A stretch of 64,000 nucleotides of DNA from Nostoc indistinguendum CM1-VF10 (GTDB lineage Bacteria; Cyanobacteriota; Cyanobacteriia; Cyanobacteriales; Nostocaceae), in contig JAHHHS010000019.1 of NCBI GenBank assembly GCA_019359215.1, forward strand, positions 34,410 through 98,409, given 5' to 3'. How positions within the stretch are numbered: position 1 is the first letter of the stretch; each line of letters begins with the position of its first letter. Shown one piece after another: positions 1-9,910 of the stretch. The notes beneath the pieces were generated by a model. The model was not told where the DNA came from and searched no databases. It was given only the letters and a program-made list of their open reading frames with translations. The translations under genes and the position numbers were made by a program.

Positions 1-158
1 AGCCAGGGAAAGAGGAAGAAGTTAGGATTGCTGCAAAACCTAAGTTTTGAAATATGGGGCACAAGAGGCAGAGGGGCAGGGAGCAGGGAGCAGAGGGAAA
101 GAGGTAATTTTTTTATTCTCCTCCTTGCCCACTGCCCCCTGCTCCCCTGCCTCCCCCA
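1..158. repeat. Low-complexity inverted G/C-rich spacer repeat
   Basis: The spacer downstream of malQ carries a purine-rich tract (GGCAGGGAGCAGGGAGCAG) followed after a T-run by a pyrimidine-rich tract (CTGCTCCCCTGCC). The two can fold back on each other. The same kind of tract recurs near 12.47, 13.18 and 19.5 kb. It is a typical Nostocales intergenic repeat and may also act as a terminator for the minus-strand malQ. Confidence 0.6.
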
Positions 159-159
159 C

Positions 160-1674
160 TCACTGCCCTTGCGGAGCGCGTCCATTTAGTCTGGTAAGAA
201 CTTTTAAGCGATCGCCTACTTCTTGTGTCAACGCTTCTGCTTGATAGCGCCACCCCCAGTTACCCTCAGCAACACTAGGAAAATTCATCCGCGCTTCGTT
301 TCCTAATCCCAAAATATCTTGCAAGGGAATAATTGCTTGGTTGGCTATGGAACTCAAAGCTAGGCGAATTAAATCCCAATGGATGCCTTCAGGACTAATA
401 CAACCTAAATAAAGCAACAGATTTTGCTTTTCGTAGTCGCTAGCTGAATTAAACCAGCCTACAGTTGTGTCGTTATCGTGAGTCCCGGTATAAACTACAG
501 CATTTCGCGGGTAATTGAATGGTAAAAATGGATTACCGGGATCAGAACCAAAGGCAAACTGCAAAACCTTCATCCCAGGAAATTCATACTTGTCTCGCAG
601 TGCTTCTACCTCTGGTGTAATTACTCCCAAATCTTCTGCTAAGACAGGTAGCTTGCCCAACTTTTGCCTAATCACTTCAAAAAAAGCATCTCCAGGCGCT
701 TCCACCCATTTGCCATTCATGGCAGTTTCTTCGCCTTTGGCTACTGACCAATAAGCCTCGAAGCCCCGGAAATGGTCAATGCGAATTATATCTACATAAT
801 CCAGCATTGCTTCAAAGCGCTGCACCCACCATTTAAAGTCTTGTTTTTGTAATTCCTCCCAGTTATAAACCGGGTTGCCCCACAATTGACCGGTGGAGCT
901 GAAGTAATCTGGTGGAACTCCTGCCATTTGGGCAGCAACTCCTGTCTCTTCGTCTAAGCAAAAGATGTCGGGATGTGCCCACACGTCAGCACTATCGTGA
1001 GATACGTAGATAGGGATATCGCCGATAATATCTATACCGCGCACATTGGCATAGCTTTTCAGGTCTGACCACTGCCGGAAAAACTCAAATTGGACGAACT
1101 TGTAATAAAAAATATCTCCATTGAGCCGATCTTCGACTTCAGCTAAAGCTTCGGGTTTACGCTTGACAAATTCTGGTTCCCATGTGTGCCAGCTTGCATT
1201 CTCGTGGGTATCTTTCAACGCCATAAATAAGGCGTAATTATCTAGCCAATAGGCTTTACTCTCACAAAAAACAGCAAACTCGTTTTTTTGGATGTCCGTA
1301 GCATTCACTTTAAACTTTTCACAGGCTTTTTTTAGCAGCCCAATCTTAATCGGCGCAACTTGCTCGAAATCTACCTTTTCTACCGGAAATCCTGGTAAAT
1401 TAGCAAAGTCTTCTTCAGATAGCAAACCCTCATCTCGCAGTTTTTCTGGGCTAATCAGCAGGGGATTTCCTGCCATTGCCGAGTAGCACATATAGGGGGA
1501 ATTACCGTATCCAGTGGGACCCAAAGGTAAAACTTGCCAATATTGTTGATGGGTATCTTTAAGAAAATCGATGAAGCGATAGGCTTCAAAGCCTAAATCT
1601 CCAACGCCAAATCGACTGGGAAAGGAAGTAGGATGCAGCAAAATACCACTGGATCTAGGAAAAGGCATAAGCAA
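160..1674 (-). CDS. malQ: 4-alpha-glucanotransferase (amylomaltase, GH77)
   Basis: A 504-aa cytosolic GH77 disproportionating enzyme that transfers 1,4-alpha-glucan segments between oligosaccharides in glycogen and maltodextrin metabolism. The N-terminus has the typical SSGILLHPTSFPS and GVGDLG stretches. The nucleophile Asp lies in RIDHFRG near residue 296, the acid/base Glu in LAEDLG near 344, and the stabilising Asp in THDND near 400. Length matches bacterial amylomaltases. Two starts are possible, ATG at 1674 or two codons later at 1668; the second gives the more usual MPFPRSSG N-terminus. It is monocistronic and divergent from the Nudix gene. Confidence 0.95.
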   Translation of the reverse strand: MLMPFPRSSGILLHPTSFPSRFGVGDLGFEAYRFIDFLKDTHQQYWQVLPLGPTGYGNSPYMCYSAMAGNPLLISPEKLRDEGLLSEEDFANLPGFPVEKVDFEQVAPIKIGLLKKACEKFKVNATDIQKNEFAVFCESKAYWLDNYALFMALKDTHENASWHTWEPEFVKRKPEALAEVEDRLNGDIFYYKFVQFEFFRQWSDLKSYANVRGIDIIGDIPIYVSHDSADVWAHPDIFCLDEETGVAAQMAGVPPDYFSSTGQLWGNPVYNWEELQKQDFKWWVQRFEAMLDYVDIIRIDHFRGFEAYWSVAKGEETAMNGKWVEAPGDAFFEVIRQKLGKLPVLAEDLGVITPEVEALRDKYEFPGMKVLQFAFGSDPGNPFLPFNYPRNAVVYTGTHDNDTTVGWFNSASDYEKQNLLLYLGCISPEGIHWDLIRLALSSIANQAIIPLQDILGLGNEARMNFPSVAEGNWGWRYQAEALTQEVGDRLKVLTRLNGRAPQGQ

Positions 1675-1799
1675 CCTGAATTATTAGAGGGAGCAATTGT
1701 CTGATGGACACGCTATGCAATTGCCCAAGGGGCAGTGGCAAAGCCAATCGCATCGAATTTATCACGGAACAGTATTTGCAAGGTAAATCAAGTAAACTC

Positions 1800-1885
1800 A
1801 TTTTGTTTGTCATTTGTCATTTGTCCTTTGTCCTTGGCTAATGACTAATGAATAATAACTAATGACCAATGACCAATGACTAAAT
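1800..1885. repeat. Heptameric tandem repeat (TGACCAA/TCATTTG type)
   Basis: Short tandem repeats of TCATTTG/TCCTTTG are followed by TGACTAA, TGACCAA and TGACCAA units directly before the Nudix gene. The two halves are inverted relative to each other. This is the short tandemly repeated class common in heterocystous cyanobacteria. Close relatives lie at 62646-62728 and about 32787-32815 in this window. Confidence 0.75.
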
Positions 1886-1889
1886 AACT

Positions 1890-2321
1890 ATGACTTACCG
1901 AAATCCTGCACCAACAGTTGATATCATCATTGAACTAGTAGATCGACCTCATCGGCCAATAGTGTTAATTGAAAGACATAATCTACCCTTAGGTTGGGCT
2001 ATTCCTGGTGGTTTTGTAGATTATGGGGAAGCGGTGGAAGTGGCGGCCCGACGGGAAGCTGAAGAAGAGACGGGTTTGCAAGTAGAGTTAGTTGAACAAT
2101 TACTGGTGTATTCTGATCCCAATCGCGATCCGCGTCAGCATACGATTAGCATTGTGTTTTTAGCGACAGCTACGGGGGAACCAAAGGCTGGGGATGATGC
2201 CAAGAGTGTAGGCATTTTTGAGTATTGGCGTGTGCCTGGTAATTTATGTTTTGACCACGATCGCATTTTGCGGGATTATTGGCGATATCGGCATTATGGG
2301 ATACGTCCGAGGTTAGGGTAA
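1890..2321 (+). CDS. Nudix hydrolase
   Basis: A 143-aa Nudix-family pyrophosphohydrolase. The Nudix box spans residues 40-63, from GGFVDYGE through REAEEETGL, with the Arg and Glu metal ligands intact (G-x5-E-x7-REUXEEXGU). The fold is single-domain with no membrane segment. Substrate cannot be assigned from sequence; ADP-ribose, NADH and dNTP derivatives are all possible in this superfamily. The ATG at 1890 directly follows a heptamer repeat tract and no strong ribosome binding site is seen. Confidence 0.88.
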   Translation: MTYRNPAPTVDIIIELVDRPHRPIVLIERHNLPLGWAIPGGFVDYGEAVEVAARREAEEETGLQVELVEQLLVYSDPNRDPRQHTISIVFLATATGEPKAGDDAKSVGIFEYWRVPGNLCFDHDRILRDYWRYRHYGIRPRLG

Positions 2322-2443
2322 GAGGGACGAACCGCGTTCGCGTAGCGTCTCGCAGAGAAGTACGCAAAGAAAGAGGGGAGAAGAATATCTGTGACACAAA
2401 GTTTTTGTGATTATACTGTGTCAGTGGTATTTGATGGTGCATT

Positions 2444-3634
2444 ATGGATGCCGAGGAACTTTTAAAACAATATGCAAAGGGTATACGAAAGTTTGATTCA
2501 ATAAATTTGAGAGGAGTAGACCTCAAAGGTGCAAATCTGAGTGAGATAGACCTAACAAGTGCAGATTTAACGGGAGCGGATTTAAATAATGCCAACCTGA
2601 GTAAGGCATGTCTTAAAAGCACAAATTTCACCAGGGCATCTCTGACAAGCGCAAACTTAAGTGGTTTGGTGGAAAGTTCTAGTTTAAATTTGAGTTGGGC
2701 AGACCTAGATAATGCCAATTTGAGTGATGCTACGCTAAATTCTGCCAATCTAACTGAAGCTTCTTTCAAAAAAACAAATCTCGTGAGAGCTAACCTTAGT
2801 GGTGCAATTTTAAGTGGCGCTAACCTGTTTGAAGCTGATTTGAGTCAAGTAAACCTAATTCAAGTACATTTCAGAGATACCAATTTGCAGGGAGCCAAAA
2901 TTCGGGGTGTTAATTTATCTCAAAAGAATTTGTCTGGGATGAATATGGCTGAGGCTGATCTAGGTGCAGCAAATCTTAGAGGCGTAAATTTCAGAAAAGC
3001 CTGTCTCAAAGGGGCAAATTTAGAGAGAACTGATTTACAACAGGCGGATTTAATGAACGCAAATCTGAACGGAGCAAATCTTAGAAAAGCTGACTTAACT
3101 GGAGCTAACGTTTACGGAGCCAATCTTCAAGATGCTGACCTAACTGGTGCGATAATGCCAGATGGAGAAGTCTACAAGCCGATCGCCTCTGAGATGGAAA
3201 TCGGTAAACAAGAAACATCGTTAGAGAAAGTAATATCTATGACTCGTAAAGTAATTAATACTGATAACGCACCCGCACCAGTCGGCCCTTATAATCAAGC
3301 GATCGCAGCTTCAGGTCAATTTGTATTCGTAGCTGGACAAATTGCCATCGATCCCCGCCTTGGTGATGTCGTCTACACTGATGATGTCAAAAAACAAACT
3401 GAGCAGGTATTAGCTAATCTTGAAGCAATTCTTACAGCAGCTGGTGCGACTTTTCAAGATGTGGTGAAAACCACTGTATTTCTAGCTGATATGAATGATT
3501 TTGCAGCCGTGAATGCCGTTTATGCTAAATATTTTCCTGAAAATACAGCCCCGGCGCGGGCTTGTGTGCAGGTATCACGCTTACCTAAAGATGTGTTAGT
3601 AGAGATTGATGCGATCGCTGTAATTAGCGGTTAG
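2444..3634 (+). CDS. Pentapeptide-repeat protein fused to RidA (YjgF/UK114) deaminase domain
   Basis: A 396-aa ORF with two parts. Residues about 15-245 are A(D/N)LxX pentapeptide repeats ([19 protein letters not shown] and so on) that would form a right-handed quadrilateral beta-helix. Residues 266-396 are a complete RidA-like domain beginning [19 protein letters not shown] and ending in VEIDAIAV. RidA enzymes hydrolyse reactive 2-aminoacrylate and other enamines or imines. The internal ATG at 3239 lies exactly where free-standing cyanobacterial RidA proteins start, with a GAGAAAG stretch about 10 nt upstream. RidA may therefore also be made alone. The joining linker of about 20 residues looks like translated spacer, so this could be two genes merged by loss of a stop. 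Both domain calls are firm; that one fused polypeptide works in the cell is inference. Confidence 0.85.
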   Translation: MDAEELLKQYAKGIRKFDSINLRGVDLKGANLSEIDLTSADLTGADLNNANLSKACLKSTNFTRASLTSANLSGLVESSSLNLSWADLDNANLSDATLNSANLTEASFKKTNLVRANLSGAILSGANLFEADLSQVNLIQVHFRDTNLQGAKIRGVNLSQKNLSGMNMAEADLGAANLRGVNFRKACLKGANLERTDLQQADLMNANLNGANLRKADLTGANVYGANLQDADLTGAIMPDGEVYKPIASEMEIGKQETSLEKVISMTRKVINTDNAPAPVGPYNQAIAASGQFVFVAGQIAIDPRLGDVVYTDDVKKQTEQVLANLEAILTAAGATFQDVVKTTVFLADMNDFAAVNAVYAKYFPENTAPARACVQVSRLPKDVLVEIDAIAVISG

Positions 3635-4222
3635 AGAAATAGAACAATAAGTGTTGACGCGACAGCGTAACGCACTTATTAATCCAAGTTGCGGGTTATT
3701 AAATTCTAAATGAAAAGTACCTATCTATTCATGCGATCACTTCCCAAAAAGATTAACTTTTGAGAGCGATCGCATATTCAGCACTTGAAATACATATAAT
3801 AATTTTTTCGGCAAGTCTATAGTAACCTCAGGTTTTCTAGATAAATATGATATCACACTATATCCTTACTGTTCCAAAGCTCAGTGCCAATTAATTGAGT
3901 TATTAGGGGTAAAATGTGGTTCATCTGCGAATCCCAAAGGCGATGCCCAGAACAGTCGCAGAGATTACCGCAGACACTGGTTATGTTACGGCTGCTAAAA
4001 TACGTAAGTATGAGTAGAGTAGTAAGATCAAACTACTCAGGTAAAAATTGTCTATTTGGTCACACAAGACCGTCAAAAGATTGTAGAAAAGTGTATTTCC
4101 TTGTCTTGACAGTGATGATAATCTCAATTTTAAGGATGTTATAAGCCTTTATCTGCTAGAGTTTCTGACTTTCAGCAAACTGAATAATCTATCAATAATA
4201 AAATCGCTAGGAGTGCGATGAG
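3635..4222. other. Intergenic region with possible gene remnant
   Basis: A 588-bp spacer with GCGATCGC sites and a short inverted AAGTG...CACTT element just after the RidA stop (GTGTTGACGCGACAGCGTAACGCAC). Between about 3845 and 3999 one frame reads through Cys-containing codons (YPYCSKAQCQLIELL) before a stop, and another frame is open at 3914-4144. Neither resembles a known protein. I call no gene here. Confidence 0.4.
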
Positions 4223-5476
4223 ATGTCACAGTCCCCTATGACAAAACCAGAAATAGCTGCTGGAACTCTAATCGATAACCGCTATATTATCCAAAAACTT
4301 CTGGGACAGGGAGGATTGGGGCGAACTTACTTGGCCTTTGACACTCGTCGCTTTAATGAAGCTTGTGTTCTCAAAGAGTTTGCGCCCATAGGCACAGGGG
4401 AGAGTGGACTAGAACAATATCGCAACTTATTTAAAAGAGAGGCAAAAATTCTTCATCAATTGCAACATCCTCAAATTCCCAAGTTTTTGGCTTGCTTTGA
4501 AGGAGATGGTCGATTATTCCTAGTACAAGAATATGTTGATGGTAAAACCTATTCTAGGCTACTGGGAGAACTTCAACGTCAAGGAAGAAACTTCTCTGAA
4601 GAGGAAGTTATACAGTGGCTAAAAAATCTGCTGCCTGTTTTGGAGTATGTCCACCAACATAACATCATCCATCGAGATATTTCACCTGATAATATTATGT
4701 TACCTGATGGCAATGATTTGCCAGTGCTGATTGACTTCGGTGTAGGCAAGCAAATTGCTGACATCAATGAAGGGAGAAATCTCAACCACCAGGTAACCTT
4801 TGTTGGCAAAATGTCCCTTGTCGGCAAAGTGGGATATGCTCCCCGCGAACAGATTAGCTTGGGCTTATGTTCCCCTTCTAGTGACCTTTATGCTTTGGGA
4901 GTGACAGCTATTGTATTACTCACAGGTAGAGATCCATCCTTACTAATAGATCAATATTCCTTAGAATGGAACTGGCGTTATTATTCCTATGTTAGTGATG
5001 ATTTCGCTCAAGTACTCGATCAGATGTTGGCAGATAGACCTAACAAGCGATACCAAACAGCTAGGGAAGTTCTTATAAATTTAGAGCGTATTGCAAAACC
5101 AGAAGTGGTAATGTCTCCTGCAATCATGCTTGATGATTTGCCTGCAACGATATTTAATCCTGAGTTTCAGGCTATGTCGGCAATATCGCAGTCATATAAC
5201 CAACCACCTGAAGAAACAATTTTTAATTCACCTACTTCACCAGCTGTTATGCAAAATGGGCGAATTAAAGAACAACAATCTTCGCTCCAACCAACATTTA
5301 TCAAACATTGTCACCAAGAGTTAGCTTACCATATTGGCCCAATAGCAAATTTAGTTATGGAAGAAATATTAGCTCAAAATCCTTACATTTCACCTGACCA
5401 ATTTGTTGAACTCATAGCCAAGGAAATTCCTGACTTTCAAGCAGCTTTTGAATTCAAAAAAAACTTATTTTCATAA
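4223..5476 (+). CDS. Serine/threonine protein kinase with C-terminal cyanobacterial domain
   Basis: A 417-aa Hanks-type (PknB-like) kinase. The glycine-rich loop GQGGLGRTY is at residues 28-36, the ATP-binding Lys in VLKEF at 51, the catalytic loop HRDISPDN starts at 150, and DFGVGK starts at 171. HRD is followed by Ile-Ser-Pro instead of Leu-Lys-Pro, so the usual loop lysine is missing, as in many cyanobacterial kinases of this class. A Pro/Gln-rich linker (about 295-350) leads to a small C-terminal helical module (about 355-417) that I do not recognise by name. No transmembrane segment is seen, so it is probably cytosolic. Targets are unknown. It sits upstream of a heme-motif sensor and a second kinase. 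Confidence 0.9.
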   Translation: MSQSPMTKPEIAAGTLIDNRYIIQKLLGQGGLGRTYLAFDTRRFNEACVLKEFAPIGTGESGLEQYRNLFKREAKILHQLQHPQIPKFLACFEGDGRLFLVQEYVDGKTYSRLLGELQRQGRNFSEEEVIQWLKNLLPVLEYVHQHNIIHRDISPDNIMLPDGNDLPVLIDFGVGKQIADINEGRNLNHQVTFVGKMSLVGKVGYAPREQISLGLCSPSSDLYALGVTAIVLLTGRDPSLLIDQYSLEWNWRYYSYVSDDFAQVLDQMLADRPNKRYQTAREVLINLERIAKPEVVMSPAIMLDDLPATIFNPEFQAMSAISQSYNQPPEETIFNSPTSPAVMQNGRIKEQQSSLQPTFIKHCHQELAYHIGPIANLVMEEILAQNPYISPDQFVELIAKEIPDFQAAFEFKKNLFS

Positions 5477-5725
5477 ACATTTAGACCACCCTTGATTGAG
5501 AAATTATTTTAAACTATTTAGCTAATTCTGGAGGGTTAAGTAAAGAGCAAATAAATGCGGCCAGTTTTGTGGTGGGGTCTAAATCTCTGACATAAAACTG
5601 AATTACGCGAATTACTTAGCGTAGCGGTAGCTAGTTCACTTACTCCTGCAAAGAAGCAAGCTACGCAGTCTGTCTGTGACACCTTCCGCAAACGTGGAGA
5701 GCGTCATTACGAATTACGAATTATT
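5477..5725. repeat. Spacer with dispersed Nostoc-type repeat
   Basis: The spacer between the kinase and the convergent DUF3365 gene contains GCGTAGCGGTAGCTAG and AAGAAGCAAGCTACGCAG segments. AGAAGCAAGCTACG recurs after the WD40 kinase at about 8841. It reads as an interspersed non-coding repeat. Confidence 0.45.
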
Positions 5726-6634
5726 TTACTCCCCTATACTTCCCTGAGTGCGTTTGATTCTTTTCATTGCCATTTCCAAACTTAACTGCATCCGTCTAAA
5801 GGCTTTAGCTAAATTACCAATTTCATCATTAGACATCTGCTCAAATTCAACTTCCATATGTCCGGTGCTAACTTCTTCGGCTACACGAGTCATGCGTTTA
5901 AGAGGCATTACAACTTGTCGATTTAAGAACAAGTTTACTAACAGGATAGTCGCTATAAAAATAGTTGATACAATTAGGATAATTAGTAGTGAAGACTGAT
6001 GGGCTTTATTGATGACGTTATTTGCTGGTACTGTAATAATCTGAGCGCCGACAATTTCATTCAGGTTCCACCCAAATCCATTAGCTGTACCATAAAGATT
6101 AATCATACTTTGAGGTGCAGCTTCGGGTACACTATGACACTTTAGACAGCTTTCTTCAGAAATTGGTAGCGGACGAGCAACGTAAAAGACATCGCCACCG
6201 GGGATTGAGCGAAATCCACTTACTTCTTTAAGGTCTGATTTATTTCTGAACCTTTCTACAATTTCTGTCTCAAAACCGTCAGCTTTATCCCGAAGATTTG
6301 TAGGATTGAGAGTTGCTTCTTTATAAAAGAAGTCACGGTAGTCTGGTGTTTTCCGTAAAATCTCAAATATTTCCCGTGCTGAGTATGCAGGAACACTTTG
6401 GGGCAAAAACTCAGTTTCCAATTTATCAGCCAGCTCTGGATTAATTTGAGTATTGGTGTAGTGACGAACAGAACTCATGGTTTGCATGAGCATAAGACCT
6501 GTTGAGCTAATATCTTGTTTAGCATTCTCTCTGAGCAGAGAAGAAAGAGCAAATCCACTCAAGCTCAGACCAAACGTCAGAATTACCAGTAGCAAAATTG
6601 TAAATTTTTGTTTCAGCTTCAGATTCTTTAGCAT
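5726..6634 (-). CDS. DUF3365 (Tll0287-like) heme-motif sensor with HAMP domain
   Basis: A 302-aa membrane protein. It has an N-terminal membrane segment (about 10-30), a periplasmic Tll0287-like/DUF3365 domain (about 35-205) with a c-type heme motif CLKCH near residue 165, a second membrane helix (about 215-240), and a HAMP domain (about 238-292) starting at VVMPLKRM. It ends just after HAMP with no kinase, cyclase or MCP output, so signal must pass to a partner or it is the input half of a split system. The family is linked to redox or gas sensing through covalently bound heme. It lies between two Ser/Thr kinases, convergent with one and divergent from the other. Confidence 0.85.
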   Translation of the reverse strand: MLKNLKLKQKFTILLLVILTFGLSLSGFALSSLLRENAKQDISSTGLMLMQTMSSVRHYTNTQINPELADKLETEFLPQSVPAYSAREIFEILRKTPDYRDFFYKEATLNPTNLRDKADGFETEIVERFRNKSDLKEVSGFRSIPGGDVFYVARPLPISEESCLKCHSVPEAAPQSMINLYGTANGFGWNLNEIVGAQIITVPANNVINKAHQSSLLIILIVSTIFIATILLVNLFLNRQVVMPLKRMTRVAEEVSTGHMEVEFEQMSNDEIGNLAKAFRRMQLSLEMAMKRIKRTQGSIGE

Positions 6635-6922
6635 AATTTCACGTTACCTACAAGTCAAACTATTATGACCAAATATCGCTAAAGTCATCGTTCACTTTAG
6701 CATGAGTAATCAAATAAAATTTTGATGTAAAGGTATAGTTTAGCTAAAACTAATAGGGTATACCCAACTCTATATTAGTAATTATTGAGGTTATTGAAAA
6801 TGCTTTCTAAGTAACTAATTTTAAAAAGCTACATTAACAAAACAAAATTGAATTTCCAAAAATTGTGTTGGCTGTTCTGATACCGTGCCAAAATAAATAC
6901 CAGGAATTGTCAAATATTACTA
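6635..6922. other. Divergent promoter region
   Basis: An AT-rich 288-bp spacer between the divergent DUF3365/HAMP gene and the WD40 kinase. No repeat, ORF or clear operator was seen. Confidence 0.4.
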
Positions 6923-8815
6923 ATGGTGTGGAATGCGGGAAAGTCTTTATTCGGTGGACGCTACATTATTGAAAGCCAACTAGGCGAAGGCGGAATTGGC
7001 ATTACTTATCTTGCCAGAAATCAACGGAATCAACTGCGAGTGATTAAAACCCTCAAAGAAGAAATCCTAAATCACCCGGCCTGGATACTTCACCGAAACA
7101 AGTTACGGCAAGACTTCCGTGATGAAGCAGTTCGGCTAGCTGTGTGTCACCATCCTCATATAGTACAGATAGAAACTATCTTTGATGACGGAAATTTGCC
7201 CTGCATGGTAATGGAGTACATCGAAGGCGAAGACTTAGGACAGTACGTGAGACGAGTGGGGGTGCTATCAGAAGCAGAAGCGCTACTGTACATTCGACAA
7301 ATTGGCGATGCTTTGACGTTAATTCACTCCAAAGGCCTACTGCATCGGGATCTTAAACCACGTAATATTATGATCCGCATTGATAAATCAGAAGCAGTGC
7401 TGATAGACTTTGGCATCGCTAGAGAATTTATTCCAAATATGATTCAAAGGCATACAGTGTATCGCACTCCTGGTTTTGCCCCACCTGAACAGTATGAATC
7501 AGAAGCGCCACGAGGAGAATACATTGATATCTATGCCTTAGCTGCTACTTTGTATAATTTGCTTACCGCAGTTATACCGACGAGTGCAGATGATAGACGT
7601 CACAACGTTAATTTAGAACCACCACAATATTTTAATCCTAAGATCAGCGACAGGGTAAATCAGGCTATTATGTGCGGCATGGATTTGGAGTCAACTTATC
7701 GTCCCCAGTCTGTGCAAGAGTGGTTGGATTTATTGGGCCCTGATACTGCCAAGAACATAACACTAATATCATCGACTTTGGCGATAACGCCTAAACTTAA
7801 ACCGCCTCCACCTGTTGTATTAAATCAACAGAATTGGCAATGTGTACAGACCCTCAAAGGTCATTCTAGTATGGTTCATGCGATCGCCATTAGCTCAGAC
7901 GGGCAATTAATTGCTAGTGGTAGTAATGACCATACTATTAAACTTTGGCAACTGGGTAGTGGCAAGCTAGTGCGTCAACTCGGTCGTTGGTCTTCTGGTC
8001 ATTCCAGTATGGTTCATTCTGTCGCTTTTAGCCCAATCTCTTCAAAACTTTCTTATCAAGGGGAATCAGGCAAATCTGTGGGAGTTGCAGACCTGAACGC
8101 GGAAATCTTAGCTAGCGGGAGTTGGGATAACACCATCAAATTGTGGGATGTAAACACAGGCAAAGAAATTCGGACTCTCACTGGTCATACTAATTGGGTG
8201 AATTCCGTTGCCTTTAGTCCAGATGGCAAATTTCTAGCTAGTGGCAGTGTTGACTGTACAATTAAACTGTGGCAAGTACACACAGGTATAGAAACCCAAA
8301 CTCTCATAGGCCATTCTGACTCAGTTTCGTCAGTTGCCTATTCTCCAACAACGCCTGCAACGAATAGCAGGGATAGACAGCTTGTGGCTAGTGCCAGTAC
8401 CGATTACACCATTAAATTATGGCAAGTATACACAGGCAGAAACATTTGCACATTATTAGGTCATTCTTTCTTCGTCAACTGTATCGCCTTCAGCAAGGAT
8501 GGGGAAATTATCGCCAGTGGCAGTGGTGACAACACAATTAAATTGTGGGACGTAAATACAGGCAGAGAAATTCGTACTTTCATTGGTCATTCTGATTCAG
8601 TTTGGTCAGTTGCTTTTAGCCAGGATGGACAATTTCTCGCTAGTGCCAGTTGGGACAACACTATTAAACTGTGGCATTTACACAGTGGTAGAGAAATCAG
8701 CACACTTACAGGGCATTCCAGCTATGTTCGTTGCGTCGCCTTCAGTCCCAATGGTCAAACTATAGTTAGCGGTGGTGATGACGATACTATAAAAATTTGG
8801 CGGCGGGAATCATAA
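6923..8815 (+). CDS. Serine/threonine protein kinase with seven WD40 repeats
   Basis: A 630-aa fusion. The kinase half has GEGGIGITY at residues 21-29, Lys42, HRDLKPRN starting at 141 and DFGIARE starting at 162, all catalytic residues present. After a Pro-rich linker (about 280-300) come seven WD40 units. Each has a GH dipeptide and a final IKLW or IKIW, for example [30 protein letters not shown] and [10 protein letters not shown], giving one complete seven-bladed propeller. Blades 2 and 4 carry insertions of about 15-25 residues. This architecture is common in filamentous cyanobacteria, where the propeller is presumed to recruit substrates. No membrane segment is seen. Confidence 0.95.
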   Translation: MVWNAGKSLFGGRYIIESQLGEGGIGITYLARNQRNQLRVIKTLKEEILNHPAWILHRNKLRQDFRDEAVRLAVCHHPHIVQIETIFDDGNLPCMVMEYIEGEDLGQYVRRVGVLSEAEALLYIRQIGDALTLIHSKGLLHRDLKPRNIMIRIDKSEAVLIDFGIAREFIPNMIQRHTVYRTPGFAPPEQYESEAPRGEYIDIYALAATLYNLLTAVIPTSADDRRHNVNLEPPQYFNPKISDRVNQAIMCGMDLESTYRPQSVQEWLDLLGPDTAKNITLISSTLAITPKLKPPPPVVLNQQNWQCVQTLKGHSSMVHAIAISSDGQLIASGSNDHTIKLWQLGSGKLVRQLGRWSSGHSSMVHSVAFSPISSKLSYQGESGKSVGVADLNAEILASGSWDNTIKLWDVNTGKEIRTLTGHTNWVNSVAFSPDGKFLASGSVDCTIKLWQVHTGIETQTLIGHSDSVSSVAYSPTTPATNSRDRQLVASASTDYTIKLWQVYTGRNICTLLGHSFFVNCIAFSKDGEIIASGSGDNTIKLWDVNTGREIRTFIGHSDSVWSVAFSQDGQFLASASWDNTIKLWHLHSGREISTLTGHSSYVRCVAFSPNGQTIVSGGDDDTIKIWRRES

Positions 8816-8985
8816 GTAATTTGTAATACTCGCTTCCGGTGAGAAGCAAGCTACGTAATTCGTAATTAATAATATTTTTACTTAGTGTGGTTTGAAAGTT
8901 TTAAACCTATAGATAGACCTGCGATCGCCCAAAACTTGTGACAATAATGACGTCAAGCGTTATTTTTGAACAAGAATTAATATTT

Positions 8986-9879
8986 ATGGGCTTTGGTATT
9001 GGTGATTTATTCTGGATTTTTCTCCTTCTGACTTCTTTGCAACCCCTTTGGCAAAAACGTCAGGTAGAATATCGGCGCTTACGTGCTTTACAACAATTTC
9101 AGCAGGAACGTAAAAGTCGGGTAATTTTGCTGGTTCACCGCCAAGAGTCTATTAGCTTCTTAGGAATTCCTTTATCTCGCTACATTACTATCGAAGATTC
9201 AGAACAAATATTGCGAGCAATTCGCCTTACACCGCCAGATGTGCCGATTGACTTAATTTTGCACACTCCTGGTGGTTTGGTTTTGGCTACGGAACAAATC
9301 GCCAGAGCATTAATTCGCCACCAGGCAAAAGTTACAGTTTTTGTACCCCACTATGCCATGAGTGGCGGTACAATGCTTGCCCTCGCCTCTGATGAAATTA
9401 TTATGGATGCTAACGCTGTTTTGGGGCCAGTTGATCCCCAGTTGGGTAATTACCCCGCAGCGAGTATCTTGAAAGTAGTTGAAGATAAACCCATTGGTGA
9501 GATTGATGACCAAACTCTCATTATGGCCGATCTTTCACGCAAAGCAATACAGCAGGTACAGAGATTTGTAAGGACTCTGCTAAAAGACAGTATACCCAAA
9601 CAAAAAGTTCTGCCAGAAAATATCGAGTCGATTATCGAAGCCTTGACAACCGGGCGTGTCACCCATGACTATCCGATAACTATAGAGGAAGCAACAGAAA
9701 TGGGGCTGCCCGTAACTGTCGGACTGCCCCATTCTATTTATGGTCTTATGGATTTGTACCCACAGCCACAAGGAGGTCGACCCAGCGTCCAGTACATTCC
9801 TATGCCTTACAATGACCGTCGTCCAACTCTACCTATACCCAAGGGCAGACCCTTAGAAGAACCAAATCAGATGACTTGA
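8986..9879 (+). CDS. Membrane-anchored ClpP/SDH-fold serine protease (SDH/SppA-like)
   Basis: A 297-aa protein of the serine dehydrogenase proteinase family (SDH_sah, ClpP/crotonase fold). An N-terminal hydrophobic helix (GIGDLFWIFLLLTSL) anchors it in the membrane. The ClpP-like core has HTPGG (oxyanion-type loop) and the candidate nucleophile Ser in YAMSGGTMLALASDEI, followed by GPVDPQLG. The frame is open from a GTG at 8938, but the ATG at 8986 begins at the conserved MGFGIGDLFW N-terminus and is preferred. The natural substrate is unknown; the family resembles membrane-protein quality-control peptidases. Confidence 0.85.
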   Translation: MGFGIGDLFWIFLLLTSLQPLWQKRQVEYRRLRALQQFQQERKSRVILLVHRQESISFLGIPLSRYITIEDSEQILRAIRLTPPDVPIDLILHTPGGLVLATEQIARALIRHQAKVTVFVPHYAMSGGTMLALASDEIIMDANAVLGPVDPQLGNYPAASILKVVEDKPIGEIDDQTLIMADLSRKAIQQVQRFVRTLLKDSIPKQKVLPENIESIIEALTTGRVTHDYPITIEEATEMGLPVTVGLPHSIYGLMDLYPQPQGGRPSVQYIPMPYNDRRPTLPIPKGRPLEEPNQMT

Positions 9880-9910
9880 GAGGTTTTGAGGTAGAAGTTT
9901 TTGGTGGGGA

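Noticed and set aside
2170..2769. A long minus-strand ORF opposite the pentapeptide-repeat gene
   Set aside because: It mirrors the periodic codon pattern of the pentapeptide repeats and has no family features; it also runs into the Nudix gene.
3914..4144. A 76-codon ORF in the spacer before the first kinase
   Set aside because: No similarity I can recognise, no ribosome binding site; a competing frame in the same stretch looks equally protein-like.
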